Notes: generated by a model from the sequence alone, not told the origin. A stretch of DNA of 64,000 nt from Pseudomonas synxantha BG33R (GCF_000263715.2 NZ_CM001514.1:1288936-1352935); one strand, 5' to 3'; positions 16,341 through 25,489 are shown, counted from the first letter of the stretch. Program-made: numbers and translations.

Positions 16341-17045
16341 ATGATCCACTGGCATATCGTGTGTGACTTCGATGGGACCATTACCCCCACGGATGTCATC
16401 GACAACGTCCTCCAACGCTTCGCCGGCCCCGAGTGGGAAACCATTGAACAGCAATGGCTGGACGGGCATATCGGTTCACGCGAATGCCTGAGCCGCCAAC
16501 TGGCGCTGATCAAGGCCACCCCAAGCGAACTGCTGGCGTATTTCGACAGCGTCGAGATCGACCCGGACTTCCCGGATTTCGTCGATCACGTCATGGACCT
16601 GGGCGCCTCTATCGAGGTGGTCAGCGACGGCATCGAGCAGGGCATCGCGCGCATCCTGTCGCGCAATTACGTGACCTTGTTGCCGATCCTCGCCAACCGT
16701 CTGCGCCAGGTCGACCAGAACAGCTGGCGTATCGACTTCCCCTACGCCAGCGATGCTTGCCGCGCCGCTTCCGGCAACTGCAAGTGCAAATCCACCCCGC
16801 GCAACAAGCGCGTACTGGTGATCGGTGACGGCAAGTCCGACATGTGCGTGGCGTCCACCGCCGACTTCGTGTTCGCCAAGGGCAGCCTCGCCGACTACTG
16901 CGTCGCCAACCACATTCCTCACGCGCGCTTCGACACCTTTGCGCAAGTGACCGCACTGCTGGCCAAGCTGCCCCAAGGCATCGCCGCCAACGCCACCACC
17001 TTCAACACCTCTTCTGACACTCAGGAACTCTTCCATCATGTCTGA
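16341..17045 (+). CDS. HAD-IB phosphatase (MtnX-like)
   Basis: A 234-residue HAD superfamily phosphatase. Motif I is DFDGTITPTD, motif II is in VVSDG, and motif III/IV is VLVIGDGKSDMC. The size and the subfamily IB insert resemble MtnX (2-hydroxy-3-keto-5-methylthiopentenyl-1-phosphate phosphatase) and phosphoserine phosphatases, but no other methionine-salvage gene is nearby. A Cys-rich insert (CRAASGNCKCK) is unusual. It is the first gene of the sigma-54 operon; its 3' end overlaps the aminotransferase start by 8 bp. It probably dephosphorylates an intermediate handled by the next enzyme. Confidence 0.82.
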   Translation: MIHWHIVCDFDGTITPTDVIDNVLQRFAGPEWETIEQQWLDGHIGSRECLSRQLALIKATPSELLAYFDSVEIDPDFPDFVDHVMDLGASIEVVSDGIEQGIARILSRNYVTLLPILANRLRQVDQNSWRIDFPYASDACRAASGNCKCKSTPRNKRVLVIGDGKSDMCVASTADFVFAKGSLADYCVANHIPHARFDTFAQVTALLAKLPQGIAANATTFNTSSDTQELFHHV

Positions 17046-18432
17046 TATCCGTATCGCTACCGCCGAAGACCAGATCCTTCTGGATAAAGAAGCCAAGTAT
17101 TGCTCCTACGGCGACACCGTTCACTACATCGAGCCTCCGCGTATTTTCAGCCGTTGCGAAGGCTCCTACGTGTGGGACACCGAAGACCAGGCTTACCTCG
17201 ACCTGCAGATGTGGTACTCGGCCGTCAACTTCGGCTACGCCAACCCGCGCCTGAACAATGCGCTGAAACAACAGATCGACACCCTGCCGCAAATTGCCAG
17301 CCAGTATCTGCACAAAGGCAAGATCGAGCTCTCGGAAATGATCGCGGTCGACGCCAAGAAGAAGTTCGGTCTCGACGGCCGCGTGCACTTCAACGTCGGC
17401 GGTTCGCAGTCCATCGAAGACTCGTTGAAAGTGGTACGTAACGCCAGCAACGGCAAAAGCCTGATGTTCGCCTTTGAAGGCGGCTACCACGGCCGCACCC
17501 TCGGCGCCTCGTCGATCACCTCCAGCTTCCGCTATCGTCGTCGCTACGGCCACTTTGGCGAACGCGCCAACTTCATCCCATTCCCTTACCACTTCCGTGG
17601 CCCGAAGGGCATGACCAAGGAAGAGTACGGCAGCCATTGCGTGCAGCAGTTCGCCCGTTTGTTCGAGACCGAATACAACGGCGTCTGGGACCCCAAAACC
17701 AACCAGTGCGAATACGCAGCTTTCTATGTCGAGCCGATCCAGGGCACCGGCGGCTACGTGATCCCACCGATGAACTTCTACCGCGAGCTCAAGCACGTCC
17801 TGGACCAGCACGGCATCCTGATGGTGTCCGACGAAATCCAGATGGGCTTCTACCGCACCGGCAAACTCTGGTCGATCGAGCACTTCGATGTGCAGCCGGA
17901 CGTGATCGTGTTCGGCAAGGCCCTGACCAATGGCCTCAACCCATTGGGCGGTATCTGGGCCCGTGAAGAGTTGATCAACCCGAAGGTGTTCCCGCCAGGT
18001 TCGACTCACTCCACCTTCGCCTCCAACCCGTTGGGCACCGCCGTCGGCCTGGAAATGTTCAAGATGACCAACGAAGTCGATTACGGCGCGATGGTCATGG
18101 CCAAGGGCAAGTTCTTCCTGGAAGGCTTGCAGGACCTGCAAAAACGCTTCCCGATCATTGGCGATGTCGACGGCCTGGGCCTGGCGCTGCGCTGCGAAAT
18201 CTGCGGCCCGGACGGCTTCACCCCAGACAAGGCGACCCTGGACTATATGGTCGAGGAAGGCATGAAAGGCGACATGGTGGTGGACGGCCAGAAGCTGGGT
18301 CTGATCCTCGACGTGGGCGGTTACTACAAGAACGTGATCACCCTGGCACCGTCCCTGGAAATCAGCTACCCGGAAATCGAATTGGGTCTCAAGCTGCTTG
18401 AGCAACTGCTGGTGCGAGCGACCAATCGGTGA
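17038..18432 (+). CDS. Class III PLP-dependent aminotransferase
   Basis: A 464-residue fold-type I, class III aminotransferase. The PLP-binding elements are visible: FNVGGSQSIEDSLK, FEGGYHGRTLG, the Asp of VSDEIQMGFYRTG, and the Schiff-base Lys in VFGKALTNG. Relatives act on omega-amino groups (ornithine, 2,4-diaminobutyrate, GABA) or act as decarboxylases or racemases; the substrate cannot be fixed. Its start overlaps the HAD gene and its stop overlaps the next start (GTGA), so all are translated together. The neighbours (phosphatase, esterase, acyltransferase) point to a small biosynthetic or modification pathway. Confidence 0.88.
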   Translation: MSDIRIATAEDQILLDKEAKYCSYGDTVHYIEPPRIFSRCEGSYVWDTEDQAYLDLQMWYSAVNFGYANPRLNNALKQQIDTLPQIASQYLHKGKIELSEMIAVDAKKKFGLDGRVHFNVGGSQSIEDSLKVVRNASNGKSLMFAFEGGYHGRTLGASSITSSFRYRRRYGHFGERANFIPFPYHFRGPKGMTKEEYGSHCVQQFARLFETEYNGVWDPKTNQCEYAAFYVEPIQGTGGYVIPPMNFYRELKHVLDQHGILMVSDEIQMGFYRTGKLWSIEHFDVQPDVIVFGKALTNGLNPLGGIWAREELINPKVFPPGSTHSTFASNPLGTAVGLEMFKMTNEVDYGAMVMAKGKFFLEGLQDLQKRFPIIGDVDGLGLALRCEICGPDGFTPDKATLDYMVEEGMKGDMVVDGQKLGLILDVGGYYKNVITLAPSLEISYPEIELGLKLLEQLLVRATNR

Positions 18433-19322
18433 ATGCGCAAGGGATCGACCTCGGTGAAGGTACCGCCGGCTTCGTTCTCGGTGAAGGTCCGGTCGGGATC
18501 CTGTTGATCCACGGCTTGACCGGCACACCGACCGAGTTGCGCCAGGTCGCCAAGGGCCTGGCCAAGACAGGCAATTGCACGGTGTATGTGCCCACGTTGG
18601 CCGGGCACTGCGGCGATAACAGCGACTTGCAGGCTACCGGCTGGCGTGACTGGTACGAAGGCGTGCGCAAGACCTTCCTGCAGGTCAAGCAACGCCACGG
18701 GCAGGTGTTTGTCGGCGGCTTGTCCATGGGCGCGGTGATGTCTATGTATGTGGCCGCCGAACACCCAGGCCAGGTCGCCGGGCTGCTGATGTACTCCACC
18801 ACCCTGAAGTACGACGGCTGGAGCATCAACAAGCTGGCGTTCCTCACGCCGTTGCTGATGAAGATTCCATTCGGCGTGCACGTTTGCAGCTTCGAAGAGA
18901 AGCCGCCCTACGGCATCAAGAATGAGCGCCTGCGGGCCATCGTCGAACGGCAGATGAAGGAAGGGGAGAGCAGCGAGGCAGGGTTGCTGACCATGGAAGG
19001 CATCACCGTGCGCGAATTGCACCGCATGAACGCGGTGGTCAAGAAGCGCATGCCCGACATCAAGGTGCCGGCGCTGGTGCTGCATTCCATCGAAGACGAC
19101 ATCACCAGCCGCTGGAACGCCGACTACGTGGAACGCCACCTCGGTGGCCCGGTGACCAAGATTTTGCTGGATAACTGCTACCACATGATCACGGTCGACC
19201 TGCAATACCGACGGGTGATCGAGTTGAGTGCCGAGTTTGTCGAGCAGCACACAGCCTTCAGGTCAACGCCGGTCAAGGTGGGAGCTGGCTTGCCGGCGAT
19301 GGCATCACTGCGGTCTGCCTGA
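18429..19322 (+). CDS. Alpha/beta hydrolase (carboxylesterase Est30-like), C-terminus extended into a REPIN
   Basis: A 297-residue hydrolase: oxyanion loop LLIHGLTGTPTEL, nucleophile in GGLSMGAV, acid near HSIEDDI, base His in NCYHMITVD. It resembles Est30-type carboxylesterases and monoacylglycerol lipases. The GTG start overlaps the aminotransferase stop. The last 15 or so residues (GAGLPAMASLRSA) are encoded by the left arm of a REPIN that begins at 19278 and contains the stop codon, so the natural C-terminus may have been lost by REP insertion. It is likely a cytosolic esterase or thioesterase in the operon's pathway. Confidence 0.82.
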   Translation: MNAQGIDLGEGTAGFVLGEGPVGILLIHGLTGTPTELRQVAKGLAKTGNCTVYVPTLAGHCGDNSDLQATGWRDWYEGVRKTFLQVKQRHGQVFVGGLSMGAVMSMYVAAEHPGQVAGLLMYSTTLKYDGWSINKLAFLTPLLMKIPFGVHVCSFEEKPPYGIKNERLRAIVERQMKEGESSEAGLLTMEGITVRELHRMNAVVKKRMPDIKVPALVLHSIEDDITSRWNADYVERHLGGPVTKILLDNCYHMITVDLQYRRVIELSAEFVEQHTAFRSTPVKVGAGLPAMASLRSA

Positions 19323-19362
19323 CGCACCGAGGGGCCTGCATCGCCGGCAAGCCAGCTCTCAC
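19278..19362. repeat. REPIN overlapping a gene end
   Basis: Arms GTGGGAGCTGGCTTGCCGGC and the matching complement surround about 40 bp. The left arm and the stop codon belong to the hydrolase gene; the right arm lies in the 77-bp gap before the acyltransferase gene. It is the only interruption in an otherwise overlapping operon. Confidence 0.85.
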
Positions 19363-19399
19363 ATTTGATCGGCGTTCGCCATAGAAATAAGGGCAATCT

Positions 19400-20524
19400 G
19401 TGATAACCACCCAAGCCTTCCCGACCATCCGGGCGATCCAGCGCGATGCCTGGAACGACTGTTTTCCCGGTGCCCTAGAGGATTGGGACTATTACCTGGC
19501 CGTGGAAAACGCCGCTATCGATGATTTTCAGTGGCGTTACCTGGCGGTCTACGAAGATGAAACGCTGGTGGCTGTGGCTGCTGCGTTCATTACCCATTAT
19601 CGCCTCGACACCACGGTGTCGGGGGCGGGCAAGCGCGTGACCGAACGCCTGGCTCGCCTGTGGCCGCAGGCTTTGCAATTGGCGCTGTACGCCATTGGTT
19701 CGCCGGTGGCTGAGCGTTGTGATGCGGGGGTCGCCAGCCATGTGCCCGAGGGCCGCCGCGCGTTGTTGTTGCAGCAGTTACTGGCGGCTGCGCGTCGGGA
19801 TGCCGACCACTTCGGTATTGGGCTGGTGGCGGTCAAGGACGCGCCGACCAACGACCCGCATTGGGCCGACAGTTGTCGTGCAGCCGGCTTTCAGACCATG
19901 CCGAGCTTGCCGACCGGGGTGTTGCCGTTGCCCTATGGGTCGGTGGATGCGTACCTGGGCTCGCTGGGCAAATCCACGCGCAAGGACCTGCGCCGCAAGC
20001 TACGGGCACCCGGGCCGCGCATCGAGTGGCGGCACAACGTCGATGATGTGCTGCCCGAGATCATGCGCCTGTACGAGGCCACGCTTGCGCGCGCGGATCT
20101 ACAGTTCGAGCGCCTGCCTGCCGCTTACTTCACCGGCGTGCTTGAACACCTTCATGAGCGGGCGGTCTGTGTTCTTTACTGGGTGGACGAACGCCTGGTG
20201 GCGTTCAACCTGATCCTGCTGGATGAGCAGCGGCTGGTGGATAAGTTCTTTGGCCACGACATCGAATTCAGCCGTGAGTACAACCTGTACTTTCGCAGTT
20301 GGCTGACCAATGTCGACTATTGTATTGAACACAATATTCCGGTGTACGAGTGCGGCCAGGCCGGGTATGCCAGTAAACTGCGGCTGGGGTGCGAGTTCGA
20401 GGGCAACAGCCTGTTCTTTCGCCATCGCAACCGGCTGGTCAACGGCCTGCTCAAGCTTGTAAAACTGTTTATTCGACCGGATCGTTCCGACCCTGCCATG
20501 GCTGCTGCGATAAGCGAAACCTGA
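19400..20524 (+). CDS. FemAB/GNAT-type acyltransferase (Acetyltransf_6-like)
   Basis: A 374-residue protein of the GNAT superfamily branch that includes FemAB-like and BioF2-like proteins. The C-terminal half carries the signature pattern: STRKDLRRKLR, then VCVLYWVDERLVAFNLILLDE and VYECGQAGYASKLRLGC. These enzymes move amino-acyl or fatty-acyl groups onto amines. The GTG start at 19400 has AAGGG 6 nt upstream. The stop overlaps the histidine kinase start (TGATG). In the operon it is the last metabolic gene and could acylate the amine produced by the aminotransferase. Confidence 0.75.
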   Translation: MITTQAFPTIRAIQRDAWNDCFPGALEDWDYYLAVENAAIDDFQWRYLAVYEDETLVAVAAAFITHYRLDTTVSGAGKRVTERLARLWPQALQLALYAIGSPVAERCDAGVASHVPEGRRALLLQQLLAAARRDADHFGIGLVAVKDAPTNDPHWADSCRAAGFQTMPSLPTGVLPLPYGSVDAYLGSLGKSTRKDLRRKLRAPGPRIEWRHNVDDVLPEIMRLYEATLARADLQFERLPAAYFTGVLEHLHERAVCVLYWVDERLVAFNLILLDEQRLVDKFFGHDIEFSREYNLYFRSWLTNVDYCIEHNIPVYECGQAGYASKLRLGCEFEGNSLFFRHRNRLVNGLLKLVKLFIRPDRSDPAMAAAISET

Positions 20525-22302
20525 TGATCACCAAGACCCGCCAGAAAGCCCGCCCCTTTGCCATTTCGCGTTGGAGCGTCCAGCGCAAGCTGGTGCTGGC
20601 GTTCTGGCTGGTCAGCGTTATTCCGACCATGATTGCCGCTGAGCTGGCCGCCACCACGCTGTCGCAGATTTTCGACAGCAACGTACGTATCTGGCTGCAA
20701 GAATCGACCAAGATCGTCAAGGATGAGATCGGTGACATCCTTCATGACAACGCGCGCATGGCCAAGCTGTTCTTGCGCTATACCAGCCCACCGTCGTCGA
20801 AACAGGCGGCCAGGCATGACCGGCTGACCGCCGACATTGCCGATGCCACCGATATCGACGTGGTCGCGCTGATTCGCACCAGCGACCACAAAGTGGTGTT
20901 CAGCACAGCCGCCGATGACATCGTCAGGCAGATCAACCTGACCAGCAATGCCGTGCTGCAGACCGTGCAAGTCGCGGGGGTGAGCACGGGGCTGGTGGTG
21001 TCAACCTTCGAGACCAGCCGCGATGGCGTTGATTACCTGTTGTTGGTGGCGACCTACCTGGACAGCAGTTTCCTCACCAGCGTGGCCGATGTGCACTCCC
21101 TGGACCTGCGTTTGTACCTGGCCAACCCGGCGGGTTTTTCCGAGATATTTTCCACCCAGCGTTTCGAGAATCACCCTTCGCGCATCCCGAAGAACGTCGA
21201 GGCCGCGCTGCGCAGCACCAAGCAGCCCAGCGAGCAATTCACTAACCAGTACAGCGGTTTGTACTGGCCGATCTTCAATGATGCCGGCGAACTGCAAGGC
21301 GTTATATTCAGCGGCCTGTTGCGTCACACCAGCCTGGTAGGGCTGGTGAACCAGAGCAACCTGTTCGTGCTGATCTTCCTGCTCAGCTCGGCGCTGTCAC
21401 TGGCGGCCGGGGTGCTGGTGTCGCAGCGCCTGACCAAACCGCTGCGCGACTTGTCCCAAGGTGTGAACGCGGTGATTTCCGGTAGTTACGCGCATCGCGT
21501 GGTGGTCAGTGGCGGTGATGAACTGGCGCAGTTGAGCAGTACCTTCAACCACATGACCGAGCGCCTCGGCGAACTGCACCACCTGGAAGCCCAACTGCGC
21601 CGGCGTGATCGGCTGCATGCCCTGGGTGAAGTCGCCATGGGCCTGGCCCATGAAATCCGCAACCCGCTGGGCATCATCAAGACCGCCACCCAATTGTTGC
21701 ACCGGCGTGCCGACCTGGCGGAAACCGACAAGCGTCACCTGGAGTACGTCATCAGCGAGGTCAGCCGCATCAACGAGCTGATTACCGAGTTCCTCGATTT
21801 CGCCAAACCCAATCCACCGATACGCGTGCTGCAGCCGGCACGTGCCCTGGTGGAAGAAATCCTCGGTTTTTGCGGCCCGGAGCTGAGCACCCACAATATT
21901 GATGCACAGATTGACGACCAGGCGCCCGACGCCACGATCTATGCCGATGCCAAGCAGCTCAAGCAGGCTTGCCTCAATCTGATACTCAACGCCATCGACG
22001 CGATGCCCGAAGGCGGGCGCCTGACCCTGGGCATCCGCAACGTGGGCGACAACACGGTGATCAGCATCGCCGATACCGGTCAGGGTATCCCGGCGGATAT
22101 GGTCGAGCGTATCTTCACGCCGTTTGTCACCACCAAGGCATCGGGCACCGGCCTGGGTCTGGCCAAAGTCTATTCGATCATGGAAAGTCACGACGGCAGC
22201 ATCGAATGCGCCAGTGAGAAAGATGCCGGCGCCACCTTCAGCCTGTACATTCCGGCTAACGGTGAAGACGACGGTGAGGATGAGGACGGGCATGACGCAT
22301 AA
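20524..22302 (+). CDS. Membrane sensor histidine kinase (NtrB/DctB-like)
   Basis: A 592-residue kinase. The first membrane helix is near residues 20-45 (LVLAFWLVSVIPTMIAAEL), an extracytoplasmic sensor of about 230 residues follows, then a second helix (FVLIFLLSSALSLAAGVLV), a HAMP linker and the HisKA domain with phosphoacceptor His376 in LAHEIRNPLG. The ATPase domain shows N-box NLILNAIDAM, DTGQGIP and the G2 box GTGLGLAK. The start overlaps the acyltransferase stop by 1 bp, and its end overlaps the response regulator by 11 bp. It probably senses a periplasmic ligand and controls the operon in which it lies. Confidence 0.92.
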   Translation: MITKTRQKARPFAISRWSVQRKLVLAFWLVSVIPTMIAAELAATTLSQIFDSNVRIWLQESTKIVKDEIGDILHDNARMAKLFLRYTSPPSSKQAARHDRLTADIADATDIDVVALIRTSDHKVVFSTAADDIVRQINLTSNAVLQTVQVAGVSTGLVVSTFETSRDGVDYLLLVATYLDSSFLTSVADVHSLDLRLYLANPAGFSEIFSTQRFENHPSRIPKNVEAALRSTKQPSEQFTNQYSGLYWPIFNDAGELQGVIFSGLLRHTSLVGLVNQSNLFVLIFLLSSALSLAAGVLVSQRLTKPLRDLSQGVNAVISGSYAHRVVVSGGDELAQLSSTFNHMTERLGELHHLEAQLRRRDRLHALGEVAMGLAHEIRNPLGIIKTATQLLHRRADLAETDKRHLEYVISEVSRINELITEFLDFAKPNPPIRVLQPARALVEEILGFCGPELSTHNIDAQIDDQAPDATIYADAKQLKQACLNLILNAIDAMPEGGRLTLGIRNVGDNTVISIADTGQGIPADMVERIFTPFVTTKASGTGLGLAKVYSIMESHDGSIECASEKDAGATFSLYIPANGEDDGEDEDGHDA

Positions 22303-23689
22303 CGTATTGGTGGTCGACGACGAGCCCAAGCTCTGTGATTTGCTGACCCAGGCCCTGAGCCAGAACGGTATCCAGGTGTTCAGCGCGGGCAACGGCCTGC
22401 ATGCGCTCAAGGTGCTGGGCGAGGAGGACATCGACCTGGTGATCAGCGACTGGCGTATGCCGGGCATGGACGGGCCGGCATTGCTGGCCGAGATCAAGGT
22501 GCGCTATCCACAGGTGCCGGTGATTGTGATGACCGCCTACAGCACGGTAAAAAATGCCGTGCAGTCGATGCGCAACGGTGCCTATGACTACATCGCCAAG
22601 CCGTTCGATATCGATGAGCTGGACATCACCGTGGCCAAGGCCCTGCAATTTCGCGACATCATGCGCGATAACGCACGGATGCGCGCCGAGCTGGACGAAC
22701 ATGCGCAGTTCGACAGCCTGGTGGGCGACAGCCCGGCGTTTCGCAAGGTGCTGCAAGCCGTGGATTCGGTGCGTGACAGCAGCGCAACCATCCTGCTGAC
22801 CGGCGAAAGCGGCACCGGCAAGGAAATGGTCGCCCGCGCCATCCACAAGCATGGCAGCCGTGCCGACAAACCCTTTGTGGCCGTCAACTGCGCGGCGATT
22901 CCCGAAGGTTTGCTGGAAAGCGAGATGTTCGGCCATCGCAAAGGTGCCTTCACCGGCGCCGTGGCCGACCGGGTAGGGCGCTTCATGCAGGCCGACAAGG
23001 GCACGTTGTTCCTCGATGAAGTGGGGGACATGCCCCTGGCGTTGCAGGCCAAGATTTTGCGCGCCTTGCAAGAGCGGGTCATCGAGCCGGTGGGTGACCC
23101 ACGCGAGCGCAAGGTGGATGTGCGGGTCATTGCCGCCACCAACAAGAACCTGCTGGACGCAGTGGCGAACAAAGAGTTTCGCGAAGACCTCTACTACCGC
23201 CTCAACGTCTTCCCGATTCCATTGCCGGCCCTGCGTGAGCGCGTGGAAGATATCGCGCCCCTGGCCCGGCATTTCGCCCAGACCTTGAGCGCCACCGCCG
23301 GTAAGCGCATTACCGGCTTCAGCCCCGAGGCATTGCAGGCGATGGCGGCGTATCACTGGCCGGGCAATATCCGCGAGCTGCAAAACTGCGTGGAGCGCGC
23401 GACCATCGTCGCAGCGTCGCCGGTGATCGAGGATATTGATTTGCCGGGTTATCTGTTTGCTTCAAAACCGAGCGAGGGCGATGTGACGGCGATCCTCAGC
23501 GACGGCCCGGGCGTGCCGCAGGATCTGGATGCGGCGCTGGCCGAGGTGGAGAAAGCCTACATCCTGGCGGCGTTGCAGGAGAGCAACGGGGTGCAGGCCG
23601 CGGCGGCGCAGCGGATCGGCATTTCCGAACGCAGTTTCTGGTATCGCCTGAAAAAACTCGGGATTCAAGTCGACAAAATCGTCCGCTGA
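22292..23689 (+). CDS. Sigma-54-dependent response regulator (NtrC family)
   Basis: A 465-residue enhancer-binding protein. It has a receiver domain with Asp53 (SDWRMPGMDG), an AAA+ domain with Walker A GESGTGKE, sigma-54 contact loop GAFTGA (intact, FGHRKGAFTGA) and Walker B TLFLDEVGD, and a C-terminal Fis-type helix-turn-helix (AAQRIGISERSFWYRL). It is the cognate partner of the upstream kinase. The operon has its own sigma-54 promoter and palindromic upstream sites, so positive autoregulation is likely. The gene is followed by a REPIN and is convergent with glpM. Confidence 0.92.
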   Translation: MTHNVLVVDDEPKLCDLLTQALSQNGIQVFSAGNGLHALKVLGEEDIDLVISDWRMPGMDGPALLAEIKVRYPQVPVIVMTAYSTVKNAVQSMRNGAYDYIAKPFDIDELDITVAKALQFRDIMRDNARMRAELDEHAQFDSLVGDSPAFRKVLQAVDSVRDSSATILLTGESGTGKEMVARAIHKHGSRADKPFVAVNCAAIPEGLLESEMFGHRKGAFTGAVADRVGRFMQADKGTLFLDEVGDMPLALQAKILRALQERVIEPVGDPRERKVDVRVIAATNKNLLDAVANKEFREDLYYRLNVFPIPLPALRERVEDIAPLARHFAQTLSATAGKRITGFSPEALQAMAAYHWPGNIRELQNCVERATIVAASPVIEDIDLPGYLFASKPSEGDVTAILSDGPGVPQDLDAALAEVEKAYILAALQESNGVQAAAAQRIGISERSFWYRLKKLGIQVDKIVR

Positions 23690-23707
23690 CACACGGCGGG
23701 CAAAAAA

Positions 23708-23796
23708 TGTGGGAGGGGGCTTGCTCCCGATAACAGTGTGTCAGTCAGTACCTATTTCACTGATCCACCGCTATCGGGAGCAAGCCCCCTCCCACA
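23708..23796. repeat. REPIN
   Basis: Arms TGTGGGAGGGGGCTTGCTCC and complement, with AGTGTGTCAGT and CACTGATCCACCGC in the middle, closely similar to the element at 27434. It lies between two convergent genes. Confidence 0.9.
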
Positions 23797-23813
23797 TTGT
23801 TGACCGAGTTGAG

Positions 23814-24152
23814 TCAGGAGTGGAGGCGAACCCAGATGCTGACCAGGATCGTCGCGGCCATCAACCAGGCCACGGCAGCTACTGCCAGTGATGCCTCCAG
23901 CCGCATCCGATCGACCATCACATACAAGGTCGCCAGGTACACGAAGTACGGAATGATCGACCACATCCCGAACACGATGGTGGTCTTCAAATCCTCCACC
24001 GAACGCCCTTTGCCGACGATGTAGTGGGCGATCAGTGCGAAGGTCGGAAACAGTGGCACCAAGCCTGCGATGTAATAGTTTTTGGTCTTGGCCAGTGCCG
24101 CCAGGATCAGCACCACCGCCGCGCCAAGTGCGGCCTTCAAGAACAGATCCAT
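23814..24152 (-). CDS. glpM: GlpM-family inner-membrane protein
   Basis: A 112-residue protein with four predicted membrane helices and the short hydrophilic loop HYIVGKGRSVEDLK. It matches the GlpM family; in P. aeruginosa GlpM lies beside glpD and affects alginate production. Here it is instead separated from glpD by the aau/aat genes and its start overlaps the aauR stop (TGATG), so it is probably co-transcribed with aauSR. Molecular function is unknown. Confidence 0.82.
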   Translation of the reverse strand: MDLFLKAALGAAVVLILAALAKTKNYYIAGLVPLFPTFALIAHYIVGKGRSVEDLKTTIVFGMWSIIPYFVYLATLYVMVDRMRLEASLAVAAVAWLMAATILVSIWVRLHS

Positions 24153-25489
24153 CAGTGACTCAACCCGTATTTCTTGACCTTGTCGAACAGCGTGGTCTTG
24201 GCCATGCCCAATTCCTGGCTGGCCTGGGTCAGGTTGCCGCCGCTACGCTGCAGGGCGTCCACCAGCAGGTTGCGCTCAAAGGCTTCCACCGCTTCGGTAA
24301 AGGCCAGGCCGTGGTTGCCGCTGCTGGCGCCGCTTTTCTTGAAGGCGGGCAGCCCCAGGGCAAAACGTTCGGCGACGTTGCGCAGTTCACGCACGTTGCC
24401 CGGCCAGTCGTGGCTCATCAGGCTCGACAGGGTCTGGTTGTCCAACTCCGGCACCGCCCGGTCGAAGCGCAGCGACGATTGCTGCAGGAAGTGTTCGAAC
24501 AGTTGCAGGATGTCTTCGCGCCGCTCGCGCAAAGGCGGCAGTTCCAGGGTGACCACGTTGAGGCGGTAGTACAGGTCGCTGCGGAACTGGTTGGCGCGGC
24601 TCAGTTCGTCGAGGTCAGACTTGGTGGCAGCGATTACCCGGCAATCCACCGCCACGCTCTGGTTCGATCCCAGGCGCTCCAGGGTGCGTTCCTGCAGCAC
24701 CCGCAGCAGTTTGATCTGCAGGTTGATCGGCATACTTTCCACTTCATCGAGGAACAGCGTGCCCTGGTGGGCGTGTTCGATCTTGCCGATGCGGCGTTTG
24801 CCGGCGCCGGTGAAGGCATTGGCCTCGTGGCCGAAAATTTCGCTTTCGAACAGGTTTTCCGGCAGGCCCCCGCAGTTCAAGGCGACGAACTGATGGGAGT
24901 GGCGTCGGCTGAAATCATGCAGGCAACGGGCAACCAGCTCCTTGCCGGTGCCAGTCTCGCCTTCGATCAGCACGTTGGCCGATGTGTCGGCGACGTTGGC
25001 GATCAGCTCGCGCAGGTTCTGCATCGCCGGCGAGCGGCCAATGATGCGGCCTTCCAGCGAATCACGCTCGGCCAACTGGCGGCGCAGTGACCAGACCTCT
25101 CGCGCCAGCCCACGCTGCTCCAGGGCGCGACGGGCAACATCGACCAGGCGCTCGGGAGAGAAGGGTTTTTCCATGAAGTCGTAGGCGCCGTTGCGCATGG
25201 CGCCGACGGCCATGGAAATGTCGCCATGCCCGGTAATCAGGACCACCGGCAGGCTTTTATCCAACGCCTTGAGGCGGGTCAGTAGCTCCAGGCCATCGAT
25301 GCCCGGCAGGCGAATATCGCTGATGACGATGCCGGCAAAGTTTTCGCCGATACGTTTTAGCGCTTCTTCGGCGCTGCCCACGCCGACGCTGGGGATGTCT
25401 TCCAGCGCCAGGGCCTGTTGGCAACCGAGCAGCACGTGGGGATCATCTTCGACGATCAGCACGGTCAGGTCTTGGGGATCAGTATTCAT
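24152..25489 (-). CDS. aauR: AauR, sigma-54 activator for acidic amino acid uptake
   Basis: A 445-residue DctD/NtrC-type response regulator: receiver with Asp58 (SDIRLPGIDG), Walker A GETGTGKE, Walker B TLFLDEVES, and a Fis-type HTH (ASQELGMAKTTLFDKV). The sigma-54 contact loop reads NAFTGA rather than GAFTGA, an unusual first residue. Synteny with aauS and aatJQMP identifies it as AauR, which activates glutamate/aspartate uptake genes. Two TTCGG-N4-CCGAA-type sites and a sigma-54 promoter upstream of aatJ are its expected targets. It overlaps aauS by 4 bp. Confidence 0.88.
   Translation of the reverse strand: MNTDPQDLTVLIVEDDPHVLLGCQQALALEDIPSVGVGSAEEALKRIGENFAGIVISDIRLPGIDGLELLTRLKALDKSLPVVLITGHGDISMAVGAMRNGAYDFMEKPFSPERLVDVARRALEQRGLAREVWSLRRQLAERDSLEGRIIGRSPAMQNLRELIANVADTSANVLIEGETGTGKELVARCLHDFSRRHSHQFVALNCGGLPENLFESEIFGHEANAFTGAGKRRIGKIEHAHQGTLFLDEVESMPINLQIKLLRVLQERTLERLGSNQSVAVDCRVIAATKSDLDELSRANQFRSDLYYRLNVVTLELPPLRERREDILQLFEHFLQQSSLRFDRAVPELDNQTLSSLMSHDWPGNVRELRNVAERFALGLPAFKKSGASSGNHGLAFTEAVEAFERNLLVDALQRSGGNLTQASQELGMAKTTLFDKVKKYGLSH

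Noticed and set aside
17002-18528. Long open frame (508 codons) on the minus strand across the aminotransferase gene
   Set aside because: It is antisense to a gene with complete PLP-enzyme motifs, shows no domain and reflects GC-rich codon use.
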